Made by a program: the position numbers and the translations under genes
The notes under the pieces: generated by a model
Seen by the model: the letters and a program-made list of their open reading frames with translations, nothing else
Told to the model about the DNA's origin: nothing
Databases searched by the model: none
IMG/VR virus record: IMGVR_UViG_3300045740_000037
Location: 1 to 33,469 of that record
Strand: one strand, 5' to 3'
Length of the DNA: 33,469 bases
Source: a virus
In this document: positions 16,480-24,252 of the stretch, piece after piece
How positions within the stretch are numbered: the stretch's first letter is position 1
How the letters are laid out: each line of letters begins with the position of its first letter

Positions 16480-17204
16480 TGGCCTATAAGACGACCGACA
16501 CGACCGACTTCAATCTCGACCTGAACAGCCTCGTGGAAGAGGCGTTCGAGCGTTGCGGGAAAGAGCTGCGTTCGGGCTATGACCTGCGCACGGCGCGGCG
16601 GTCGCTTAACCTGCTGACGATTGAGTGGGCGAACCGTGGGACCAACCTGTGGACTATCGAGCAGGGTACCCAGACGCTGACCTACAACGTGGCAGACTAC
16701 GACATGCCGGTTGATACGATCGATCTGCTGGACCATGTAATCCGGACTGGCACCGGGGTGAACCAGCAGGACATCAACATCTCCCGGATCAGTATGCCGA
16801 CCTACGCCATGATCCCGAACAAGAACGCCACAGGGCGTCCGATTCAGGTGTGGTTCCAGCGTAAGACTGGTGCGACCAACGCCACCAACGTCGTTCAGTA
16901 CCCCCAGATTCACATCTGGCCGAAGCCTGATAACTCCCAGACCTACACGTTCGTCTACTGGCGGATGCGTCGTATGCAGGATGCCGGGAATGGTATCAAC
17001 GGCCAAGACATCCCTTTCCGGTTCCTGCCGCCGATGGTGGCCGGTCTGGCCTACTACCTGTCGATGAAGATTCCCGACGTGGACCCGCAGCGCAGGATGG
17101 AGCTCAAGATGGACTACGAGCAGCAGTACCAGTTTGCCGCCGAGGAAGACCGGGAGACCGCGCCGCTTCGGTTCGTGCCCCGCCAGCAGTTTATTGGCGG
17201 GTAG
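16479..17204 (+). CDS. Head-tail adaptor (neck) protein, SU10 adaptor-like
   Basis: 241 residues. Helical N-terminus (FNLDLNSLVEEAFERCGKEL...RTARRSLNLLTIEWANRG), a beta middle (TQTLTYNVADYDMPVDTIDLLD, the YxLP-type turn of adaptors), IHIWPKPDNSQTYTFVYWRMRRM, and a C-terminal helix pair after PFRFLPPMVAGLAYYLSMK. This order matches podovirus adaptor proteins that sit under the portal, such as the phage SU10 adaptor family. A second, shorter relative begins at 17980. The surrounding tiny genes separate the two. Confidence 0.72.
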   Translation: MAYKTTDTTDFNLDLNSLVEEAFERCGKELRSGYDLRTARRSLNLLTIEWANRGTNLWTIEQGTQTLTYNVADYDMPVDTIDLLDHVIRTGTGVNQQDINISRISMPTYAMIPNKNATGRPIQVWFQRKTGATNATNVVQYPQIHIWPKPDNSQTYTFVYWRMRRMQDAGNGINGQDIPFRFLPPMVAGLAYYLSMKIPDVDPQRRMELKMDYEQQYQFAAEEDRETAPLRFVPRQQFIGG

Positions 17205-17213
17205 GGGGCGTAA

Positions 17214-17624
17214 GTGCCCAGTCAGTTTTCATCCGGTAAATTCTCGATCGCGGAGTGCGATCGTTGTGGGTTCCGGTACAAATTGAAGCAGCTGAAGTCG
17301 CTGGTCATCAAGACCAAAAACGTCAATATTCTGGTCTGCCCGTCTTGCTGGGAGCCGGATCAGCCGCAGTTGTCGCTTGGCCTGTATCCTGTGAACGACC
17401 CGCAAGCGGTGCGTAACCCCCGCCCGGACGTAAGCTACCGGACCTCGGGAACCAGCGGGCTGCAGTTATCCCCTTCAGATGTGGGGACACCAGAGGGCGG
17501 TAGCCGTATAATTGAATGGGGCTGGGCACCTGTAGGCGGTGCCAGAGCTTTTGATGCCGGTCTGACGCCGAATGTGCTGGCCATGACCATTTCGTTAGGC
17601 ACGGTTACCGTGTCGGTTACATAG
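17214..17624 (+). CDS. Zinc-ribbon virion protein
   Basis: 136 residues from GTG 17214, preceded by GGGGGCG. Residues 12-45 hold two CxxC pairs (CDRC and CPSC, 27 residues apart), typical of a zinc ribbon, followed by WEPDQPQL and DPQAVRNPRPD, then a Gly/Thr-rich beta tail. The CDRCG.RY...L...VCP.CWEPDHPQL-like pattern occurs in small proteins beside neck genes of many phages, where it is probably a neck or tail component. Zinc binding is inferred from spacing. Confidence 0.78.
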   Translation: MPSQFSSGKFSIAECDRCGFRYKLKQLKSLVIKTKNVNILVCPSCWEPDQPQLSLGLYPVNDPQAVRNPRPDVSYRTSGTSGLQLSPSDVGTPEGGSRIIEWGWAPVGGARAFDAGLTPNVLAMTISLGTVTVSVT

Positions 17625-17633
17625 GAGATTCGC

Positions 17634-17780
17634 ATGGACGCGAAAAAAGCCGTTCGGAAACACGAGCAGAGGATGCACCCGGGGCAGAAGCCGACCTTCA
17701 AAAAAGGTGGCCCGACCTCGATGGACATGAAGAAAGTGGGTCGTAACATGGCCCGTGCCCGCAATCAAGGGAGCAAATGA
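17634..17780 (+). CDS. Tiny basic protein, 48 residues
   Basis: ATG behind AGGAG (17623-17627). Sequence MDAKKAVRKHEQRMHPGQKP, then FKKGGPTSMDMKKVGRNMAR and a short NQGSK end. The KKGGPTS...KK.GRN.AR..NQ pattern is one I recall as a conserved tiny phage protein. It carries the same KKGG element as its lysine-rich neighbours. It is joined by an ATGA overlap to the next gene. Function unknown. Confidence 0.8.
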   Translation: MDAKKAVRKHEQRMHPGQKPTFKKGGPTSMDMKKVGRNMARARNQGSK

Positions 17781-17971
17781 TGGAACCCATCAAAAAAGTC
17801 GCCACGGTTGAAGTCGGTGCAGCCAAGAACCAAGAGTGCATCAACGACATGCGTATGTCGGTGGGCAACATCAGCTCGAAGGGTTATCCCGAGCCGAAGA
17901 GCTCCGGCATCAAGACTCGCGGTAACGGCGCTGCCACCAAAGGAACTACGGCTCGCGGCCCGATGGCTTGA
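17777..17971 (+). CDS. Small conserved protein
   Basis: 64 residues, ATGATG start overlapping the previous stop (the second ATG is equally possible). Ends in GYPEPKSSGIKTRGNGAATKG, then RGPMA, a pattern I recognise as common in short phage proteins next to neck genes. Basic and glycine-rich, with no known function; probably a minor virion or assembly factor. Confidence 0.8.
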   Translation: MMEPIKKVATVEVGAAKNQECINDMRMSVGNISSKGYPEPKSSGIKTRGNGAATKGTTARGPMA

Positions 17972-17979
17972 GGTAAACG

Positions 17980-18684
17980 ATGAACTACTCGACGCTGTTC
18001 GTTGAAATCAAGGGGTATCTGGAAAATGACTTCCCCAACACTTCGTTCACCGGCTCCACCGGAGCAGAGGTGTCGCTTACTAGCGCCGAGCAGATCAACA
18101 CCTTCATTACCCAAGCCGAGCAGCGCATCTACAACACGGTGCTGTTTCCTGCTTTGCGGAAGAACGTCACTGGGTCTACCACGATCAACAACAAATATCT
18201 GAACTGCCCGACCGATTTTCTTGCCGTTTATTCTATGGCGGTTGTGAACGGCGCTGGTGCGTACAGCTTCTTGTTGAACAAAGACGTGAGCTACATCCGT
18301 GAGGCTTATCCGACGCCTACTTCGACGGGCCTTCCTGCGCATTACGCGATGTTTGGTCCGCTGTCCACGGATGAGACTGAGCTTACGTTCATTCTTGGCC
18401 CGACACCCGATGCCGCGTACGTGGTGGAACTGCATTACTTCTACTACCCTGAATCCATCACGACCGCTGCCAGCGGGACAAGCTGGCTTGCCGATAACTT
18501 CGATCCTGTGCTGCTGTATGGCTCCTTGGTGGAAGCCTACACGTTCATGAAGGGTGAGCCCGACCTGATTGCCGCATACGAGAAGAAGTATCAGGAATCC
18601 CTGATGATGGCCAAGCGTCTGGGTGACGGCATGGAGAAACAGGATCAATACCGGAGCGGGACGCCTCGCGTTCCTGTGAGCTAA
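17980..18684 (+). CDS. Second adaptor/neck-like protein
   Basis: 234 residues, ATG behind GAGG (17970-17973). N-terminal helices (FITQAEQRIYNTVLFPALRKN), then LNCPTDFLAVYSM (the P-x-D-F turn of adaptor-type proteins), a beta region ELTFILGPTPDAAYVVELHYFYYPES, and a C-terminal helical part with LLYGSLVEAYTFMKGEPDLIAAYEKKY. The plan parallels the 16479 product and fits the SU10 adaptor-type neck family. Two stacked adaptors are known in some podoviruses, so both may be used. Confidence 0.72.
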   Translation: MNYSTLFVEIKGYLENDFPNTSFTGSTGAEVSLTSAEQINTFITQAEQRIYNTVLFPALRKNVTGSTTINNKYLNCPTDFLAVYSMAVVNGAGAYSFLLNKDVSYIREAYPTPTSTGLPAHYAMFGPLSTDETELTFILGPTPDAAYVVELHYFYYPESITTAASGTSWLADNFDPVLLYGSLVEAYTFMKGEPDLIAAYEKKYQESLMMAKRLGDGMEKQDQYRSGTPRVPVS

Positions 18685-18685
18685 T

Positions 18686-19132
18686 ATGGCCTTTACCGGC
18701 AACGCACTGTGCAACGTCTTCAAGACCGGGCTGCTGGATGGCAGCTACGACTTCGGCACGGGCACCACGGACGTATTCAAGATCGCCCTCTACACCAACA
18801 GCGCGACTCTGGATGCCGACACGACTGCCTACTCCGCCACTGGTGAGGTTGCCGACGCTGGGTATACCGCAGGTGGTGAGACGCTGACCATCAGCCAAGT
18901 CCCGACGATCGGCACCCAAACCGGAAGCTCGGCGGTGACCTACCTGTCGTTCTCGAATGTCTCGTGGTCGGGTGCCATCACCGCTCGCGGAGCGCTGGTT
19001 TACAAGTACAATGGGACAACCAATCCGGCAGTCTTTGTTCTGGATTTCGGCTCCGACAAGACCTCCACGACGACCTTCACCGTGGAGTTCCCGACCGCAT
19101 CCAGCACGTCAGCGATTCTGAGGCTCGCATGA
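18686..19132 (+). CDS. Beta-rich virion protein, paralogue of the 20067 product
   Basis: 148 residues. TDVFKIALYTNSATLD, TTAYSATGEV, GYTAGGETLTI and the TSAILRLA end recur with few changes in the 20067 product, so the two arose by duplication. Thr/Ser/Gly-rich, uncharged, typical of a tail or capsid surface jelly-roll. No RBS stands out, but the start lies two bases after the previous stop. Overlaps the next gene by four bases. Confidence 0.8.
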   Translation: MAFTGNALCNVFKTGLLDGSYDFGTGTTDVFKIALYTNSATLDADTTAYSATGEVADAGYTAGGETLTISQVPTIGTQTGSSAVTYLSFSNVSWSGAITARGALVYKYNGTTNPAVFVLDFGSDKTSTTTFTVEFPTASSTSAILRLA

Positions 19133-19902
19133 AACTACTTGTTGCAACCCCGATGTTTGGTGGCATGTGCGCTGGAGAATATGCGCGTTCCTCGCTTGGA
19201 ATCATTCCCACGATGAATGGCCATGGGGTTGATGTCGCTTTCGCCTACATCTACAACAATAGCCTGATTACCAGCGCTCGGGATCAGCTTGCTGCGATTT
19301 TGCTGCAGCATGACTTTACCCATATGATCTTCATTGACGCTGACATCAAATTCGATGCCTCCGATATTTGGAAGATGATGCAGGCCGATAAGGACGTGAT
19401 CGCCGGGGTGTACCCAAAAAAGGAAATCAACTGGCACATGGTTCACAAAATGGCATTGGCTGGTGCTGGCCCTGAAGACCTCTCCCGTTACACCGGTTCG
19501 TTGGTGGTGAACTTGCTGGATTACGAGAAGGAGCAGGTGGTTAGCGCCTACGATCCAGTCGAGGTATTCGGCGCTGGCACTGGTTTTATGTTGATCAAGC
19601 GCTCTGTATTCGAGGCCCTCGCGCCGCATACCGATAAGTATGTGGACGGCACCAGTGAGAAGACGATCAACAGCTTCTTCTTTCTCATGAAAGACCCGGA
19701 GACTGGCAAGCAGCTTTCGGAAGACTACGCGTTTTGCCACCTGTGCCGACAGCATGGGATTAAAATACACGTTGCTCCTTGGGTTCGGCTTGGCCACGCC
19801 GGGTCGTATTTGTTCGAGGGTTCTGCTGTTCCTATTATCAAAGAGGCTATATATGGCGCTGGTGTTTACGACGAAAGGCGAGATGGACGAGTCACTTCTT
19901 GA
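19129..19902 (+). CDS. GT-A glycosyltransferase
   Basis: 257 residues from ATG 19129 in an ATGA overlap. The DxD motif is in HMIFIDADIKFDASDI (about residues 62-77). SLITSARDQLAAILL precedes it, GAGTGFMLIKRSVFEAL and SEDYAFCHLCRQHGIKIHVAPWVRLGHAG carry the acceptor-loop, catalytic ED and metal-binding His positions. It is a relative of the 14075 product. The two beta-rich paralogues on either side (18686 and 20067) may be its substrates, though this rests only on position. Confidence 0.85.
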   Translation: MKLLVATPMFGGMCAGEYARSSLGIIPTMNGHGVDVAFAYIYNNSLITSARDQLAAILLQHDFTHMIFIDADIKFDASDIWKMMQADKDVIAGVYPKKEINWHMVHKMALAGAGPEDLSRYTGSLVVNLLDYEKEQVVSAYDPVEVFGAGTGFMLIKRSVFEALAPHTDKYVDGTSEKTINSFFFLMKDPETGKQLSEDYAFCHLCRQHGIKIHVAPWVRLGHAGSYLFEGSAVPIIKEAIYGAGVYDERRDGRVTS

Positions 19903-20047
19903 GAAAAAAGAAGGTGTGGTCGAAAACGACCATGAGATGACTCAATGGATCGAATACTGGCATGAAGGTGAGCTTGTTCACCGCTCTGTCCATGTTGTTC
20001 TCAAAAGAAATGTTTTTGCAGATGGCGTTGCGGCAATGATCGCCTGA
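19853..20047 (+). CDS. Small unknown protein
   Basis: 64 residues from ATG 19853 behind AAAGAGG (19840-19846), overlapping the glycosyltransferase by 50 bases in another frame. Pattern MALVFTTKGEMDESLLEKKEG..DNEHE-like, then QWIEYWHEGELVHRSVHVVLK. I recall this ALVFTTKGEMDESLLEK.EG...YW..GELVHRSVHV.LK pattern from other phages, which supports the shorter start. Function unknown. Confidence 0.8.
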   Translation: MALVFTTKGEMDESLLEKKEGVVENDHEMTQWIEYWHEGELVHRSVHVVLKRNVFADGVAAMIA

Positions 20048-20066
20048 TTAACGAAAGGAAGACGAA

Positions 20067-20525
20067 ATGGCAAATACTCAAGCAATGGCAACTTCGTTCA
20101 AGGGCGAACTCCTGAACGCGTATCACAACTTCAGCGCGACCAACCCGGCCCGCACCCTCAATACCGCTGACTCGTTCAAGGCTGCGTTGTATCTCGCATC
20201 GGCCACGATGAACGCCAGCTCTACCGCCTACACGGCTACCGGAGAAGTCACCGGCACGAACTACACGGCTGGCGGCGTTGCCATCACCGCATGGAATGCC
20301 CCGGCGACAGGCGGCACGACCGGCTACACCACGCCAACGGCCAGCATCACCTACACTACCGTGACGTTGACCACTGCGTTCGATGCGGTACTGATCTACA
20401 ACAACACGCAGGCCAATCGTGCGGTGAGCGTTCATACGTTTGGTTCCCAGACGGTGACCGCAGGCACCTTTACGCTGACGATGCCGACCAACAACTCCAC
20501 GAGTGCGCTGATTCGACTCGCGTAA
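20067..20525 (+). CDS. Beta-rich virion protein, paralogue of the 18686 product
   Basis: 152 residues, ATG behind AAAGGAAG. ADSFKAALYLASATMN, STAYTATGEV, NYTAGGVAITAW and the TSALIRLA end match the 18686 product in order. Uncharged, Thr/Ala-rich, likely a surface beta-sandwich. Located directly before the 1228-residue repeat gene; either a fibre-base or capsid-surface component. Confidence 0.8.
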   Translation: MANTQAMATSFKGELLNAYHNFSATNPARTLNTADSFKAALYLASATMNASSTAYTATGEVTGTNYTAGGVAITAWNAPATGGTTGYTTPTASITYTTVTLTTAFDAVLIYNNTQANRAVSVHTFGSQTVTAGTFTLTMPTNNSTSALIRLA

Positions 20526-20532
20526 CCCGGGG

Positions 20533-20550
20533 CGCGGGGTAACCCCCGTG
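20533..20550 (+). promoter_or_regulatory. GC hairpin at the ribosome site of the 1228-residue gene
   Basis: CGCGGGG (20533-20539) pairs with CCCCGTG (20544-20550) around a TAAC loop, one G-T pair included. It ends six bases before ATG 20557 and occupies the place of the ribosome binding site, of which no other candidate is visible. An in-frame TAG at 20551 rules out an earlier start. Confidence 0.5.
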
Positions 20551-20556
20551 TAGCGC

Positions 20557-23500
20557 ATGTTCAGTGACGCCCCGTTTTCAGCAACGCCATTCAGTGCCAC
20601 AGCAACGGTACTGGCGTTTGTTGTTCTATCTGGCGTATCCGCCAGCGGGGCGGCGGGCAATGTATCGCCTTCAATATCCGTAGATGAGAACGGCACCGAG
20701 GCCACCTGCGCTGTAGGTAGCCTTGGCGTTTCATCGGATACCAGTTTAAACGGCACTGCAGCAACCGCAGGTGTCGGTTCTGTATCAGCAAATCCTAATA
20801 TACCGGTCAGCGGGGTCGAAGCCACTGGTGCTGTAGACAACCTCAGCTATACCGTCGCGCTATCTGGCGTTGAGTCAACCGTCAGTGCAGGAACTCTTCC
20901 GCCGACGATCACTGTTCCCACAGCATCATCCAGTGCTGATGGTGCTTTTAGTGATTCTCCGTTCTCTTCGATACCGTTCACCGGAACGCTTGGCTCACCG
21001 GGTGTGGAGGCTTCTGGCCAAGTTGGTAATGTTGCTGCGGTTATTACCTATGAAGCCGCTCTCACTGGAGTAGCAGGTTCAGGTGCGACTGGCAATGTTA
21101 CCGTTGATTTTTCTGTAGCTATTACCGGGGTTTCATCCACCTGCGCGGTTGGCGATGTCACTGAATCTACATCATCGCAAGAAGATGGTGTGATTGCTAC
21201 GGGTCAGGTTGGCAACACCGGAGTTCAGGTTGATATTGCGCTTACTGGCATCTCAGCCACTGGTGCGGTTGGTGATGTTGGTTATGCCGCACCCATATCA
21301 GGAGTCGCGTCAACCAGCGCCGTCGGGAGCGTTGGAACTAGCCGTGATGTTAGTTTAAACGGCGTATCGGCCACTGGCGATGTCGGAATTTTATCACCCG
21401 CATCTGAGTTTTCGCTTACCACGGCCAGCGCGTCTGGTGTTGCTGGTGATCTTGGGGTCACGTTATCTGTTGATACTGCGGCTATTGGTTCGTTGGGTGC
21501 GTTTAGTGACTCGCCGTTCTCAGATATACCATTCACCGGAACAATCAGTTATCCCGGTGTTGCCGCCATCGGTGATGTGGGTAGTGTTGGAACTCAGGTT
21601 TTATATGAAGCCGCCCTCACTGGTGTTGAAAGCACTGGTACTGCCGGAACCGTAGCGCCGAACACTGATGTCGCCATCTCCGGGGTTGAGGCTACCGGCG
21701 CAACAGGTAGCGTCACTGGGAACATCGATGTAGCCATATCCGGCGTTTCATCTTCATGTGCTGTAGGCAGCGCTGGGGTTTCTGTATCAATAGCCCAGAC
21801 CGGTGTTGAGGCTACCGGTGCTGTTGGTGATGTTGTCTACTCAGTCCCGATATCCGGTGTTGCTGGCACCGGCGCTGTAGGTTCCGTATCCCCATCTGTA
21901 TCTGTAGCGGAGACCGGGAATGAGACCACAGGCGCAGTTGGAGATGTCACTCTGTCATCTTCTGTTGCGCTGACCGGTGTAGAAGCCGCAGATGATGTCG
22001 GCACCCTTGGGGTTGATCTTTCCGTCCCGATCAGCACCGGCAATGCCCTTGGCGCGTTCAGCGATTCGCCGTTCTCTGACATCCCGTTTGGCGGGACTGT
22101 CGGGTATCCGGGCGTATACGCACTTGGCGTTGTCGGTGACGTAGAAGTAACGAACGTCTTAACTGGGGTAGAGGCCACCGGTGATGTAGGCAGTTTAAAC
22201 GTATCAGTAACGGTAGCGCTTTCCGGCGTTCAATCTGCCTGCGCGGTGGGCGATGTCACCGAATCCACCTCGTCTCAAGAAGATGGGGTTATCGCCACCG
22301 GTCAGGTCGGCAACGTAGGCATCCAATCGGCAGTAGGCATCACCGGGGTCTTTAGCACTGCTGCTGTCGGCAGTGTATCCGTAGACATTAGCGTCGAGGT
22401 CAATAGCGGCTACGCAGGCGCTGGTGCCTTCAGCGACTCGCCCTTTGCCTTTGCGCCATTCGGCGGTTACGCCGGGATGCCGCTTGTTCAGGCCACCGGT
22501 GAAGCAGGGGAAGTGGTTGGCGAGAAGACGTCTTTGGTATCCGGCGTTGAATCGACCGGCGCTGCCGGAACTGTAACGCCAAGCACTACAGTTGCAATTA
22601 CCGGGGTTGAAGCCACCGGTGCGACAGGAAATGTCGTAGCGAACCTCGATGTATCCATCTCTGGGGTTTCGGCAACAGGAGATGTTGGCGTCACCGGAGT
22701 TCAGGTTGATATCGCGCTCACCAGCGTCTCGGCAACGGGTGCGGTTGGCGATGTGGGCTATGCGGTACCGATATCAGGGGTTGAAGCGACCGGCGCGGCC
22801 GGGAATGTCGCTGCAGCATTGGCAGTCGATGAGAACGGCGTTTCGGCTACCGGTGAAACCGGAACCGTATCCACATCCAGTGAAGTAACGCTGAGTGGTG
22901 CGAGCGGCTCCGGCGCGGTTGGCTCGCTTGGTGTTGATCTTACAGTTCCGATCAGCACCGGCAATGCGCTGGGCGCGTTCAGTGATTCTCCGTTCTCGGA
23001 TATCCCATTCGGCGGCACGGTTGGCTACCCCGGCGTATACGCACTTGGCGTTGTCGGTGACGTGGAATTTGCCACGCTGCTTACCGGGGTTGAGTCTACC
23101 GGTAGCGTTGGCAATGTAACGCCATCCATTGAGATCAGCCTCTCCGGCGTTGAATCCACCTGTGCGGTCGGTGATGTAACGGAGTCCACCTCATCTCAGG
23201 AAGACGGGGTTATTGCGACCGGTCAGGTTGGCAATGTCAGCCCAGAGTCCACGGTAGATATAACCGGGGTATCTCTCTCAACTAGTGTCGGCTCGGTTAC
23301 GCCTTCCCTGTCGGTGCCGATTGCGCCATACATCTCCAGCAGCGGTTTTGGCGGGGAGGTGTTCTCTGAGAATCCGTTCAGCGGGGACTCTTACTACTCC
23401 GGAGCGGTTGCTCGTGGCGAGGTTGGCGATGTCACCTACGCATCCCCTGTAGACATATCTGGGGTTGAGGCCACCGGTGAGGTTGGCACCCTGTCCGTCG

Positions 23501-24243
23501 AAGAGCGGCAGATCGCACTATCAGGGGTATTTGCTACCGGCGAGGTCGGCCAGCTTGATATCGGCGCAGAGATACCGGGCGTAACCGCAACCGGTGAAGT
23601 AGGAACCACTGGGGTTGATGTCACCGTAGACCTGACCGGTGTTGCAGCAACCGGCGAGGTCGGCACAGTCGAGGGTGGGCTCCTGCTGTCAGGTGTTCAG
23701 CTTGTGGGCTCTGTCGGGGACTTCGGGGTTGCCCTGACCATCGCCTTGACGGGCACCTCTGCCACCGGATTTGCCGGGAACGTCGAGTCCAGCTACGGCC
23801 CAGCCCTGACCGGGGTGTTTGCTGCCGGTGCGGTCGGGTTCGTATACGCCCCGCCACCGTGGGAATTGATAAGTGACACCCAGACACCAAACTGGCAAAA
23901 TGTAGGCACCCCGGGAGGCACTGGTTGGACGCCGATCGGAACTACGCAGTCCGCTGGCTGGAGTCTGGTTATATCGGGCCCGGGCGGAAGTTGGACTGCG
24001 GTGAGTACCACGCAGACGGCAGGCTGGAGTATGATTGATCCCAACGGATCAACGACTTGGAGCCCAGTCGGGACTGCGCAAAGCGCTGGGTGGTCGAATA
24101 TCAACAGCAGTGAAGGTGCCGTGTGGACTGCAATACCAAATACGCAATCAGCAGCATGGTCTGCGGCAGTAACACCGAGTGCTGATGAGTGGGAAGAGAT
24201 CGACACCCAGCAACAGCCCGAATGGGAAGAAATTGAGACGTAA
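20557..24243 (+). CDS. 1228-residue repeat protein, probable tail fibre
   Basis: Built of 18-22-residue units around the core (I/L)(S/T)GVxATGxVGxV, about fifty in all, nearly uncharged. A second, rarer module GAFSDSPFSDIPF recurs at residues 1, 128, 313, 498, 622 and 805, with a degenerate copy near 930. A third, TCAVGDVTESTSSQEDGVIA, occurs three times. The last 130 residues change to tryptophan-rich units, W..I.TTQSAGW, ending in an acidic WEEIDTQQQPEWEEIET. The ATG repeats are a type I have seen in unnamed phage proteins, and W..I.DTQ.P.W units at the ends of their tail proteins. A long beta-structured fibre is the likeliest reading; no enzymatic motif is visible. Confidence 0.78.
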   Translation: MFSDAPFSATPFSATATVLAFVVLSGVSASGAAGNVSPSISVDENGTEATCAVGSLGVSSDTSLNGTAATAGVGSVSANPNIPVSGVEATGAVDNLSYTVALSGVESTVSAGTLPPTITVPTASSSADGAFSDSPFSSIPFTGTLGSPGVEASGQVGNVAAVITYEAALTGVAGSGATGNVTVDFSVAITGVSSTCAVGDVTESTSSQEDGVIATGQVGNTGVQVDIALTGISATGAVGDVGYAAPISGVASTSAVGSVGTSRDVSLNGVSATGDVGILSPASEFSLTTASASGVAGDLGVTLSVDTAAIGSLGAFSDSPFSDIPFTGTISYPGVAAIGDVGSVGTQVLYEAALTGVESTGTAGTVAPNTDVAISGVEATGATGSVTGNIDVAISGVSSSCAVGSAGVSVSIAQTGVEATGAVGDVVYSVPISGVAGTGAVGSVSPSVSVAETGNETTGAVGDVTLSSSVALTGVEAADDVGTLGVDLSVPISTGNALGAFSDSPFSDIPFGGTVGYPGVYALGVVGDVEVTNVLTGVEATGDVGSLNVSVTVALSGVQSACAVGDVTESTSSQEDGVIATGQVGNVGIQSAVGITGVFSTAAVGSVSVDISVEVNSGYAGAGAFSDSPFAFAPFGGYAGMPLVQATGEAGEVVGEKTSLVSGVESTGAAGTVTPSTTVAITGVEATGATGNVVANLDVSISGVSATGDVGVTGVQVDIALTSVSATGAVGDVGYAVPISGVEATGAAGNVAAALAVDENGVSATGETGTVSTSSEVTLSGASGSGAVGSLGVDLTVPISTGNALGAFSDSPFSDIPFGGTVGYPGVYALGVVGDVEFATLLTGVESTGSVGNVTPSIEISLSGVESTCAVGDVTESTSSQEDGVIATGQVGNVSPESTVDITGVSLSTSVGSVTPSLSVPIAPYISSSGFGGEVFSENPFSGDSYYSGAVARGEVGDVTYASPVDISGVEATGEVGTLSVEERQIALSGVFATGEVGQLDIGAEIPGVTATGEVGTTGVDVTVDLTGVAATGEVGTVEGGLLLSGVQLVGSVGDFGVALTIALTGTSATGFAGNVESSYGPALTGVFAAGAVGFVYAPPPWELISDTQTPNWQNVGTPGGTGWTPIGTTQSAGWSLVISGPGGSWTAVSTTQTAGWSMIDPNGSTTWSPVGTAQSAGWSNINSSEGAVWTAIPNTQSAAWSAAVTPSADEWEEIDTQQQPEWEEIET

Positions 24244-24252
24244 GGAGATAGC

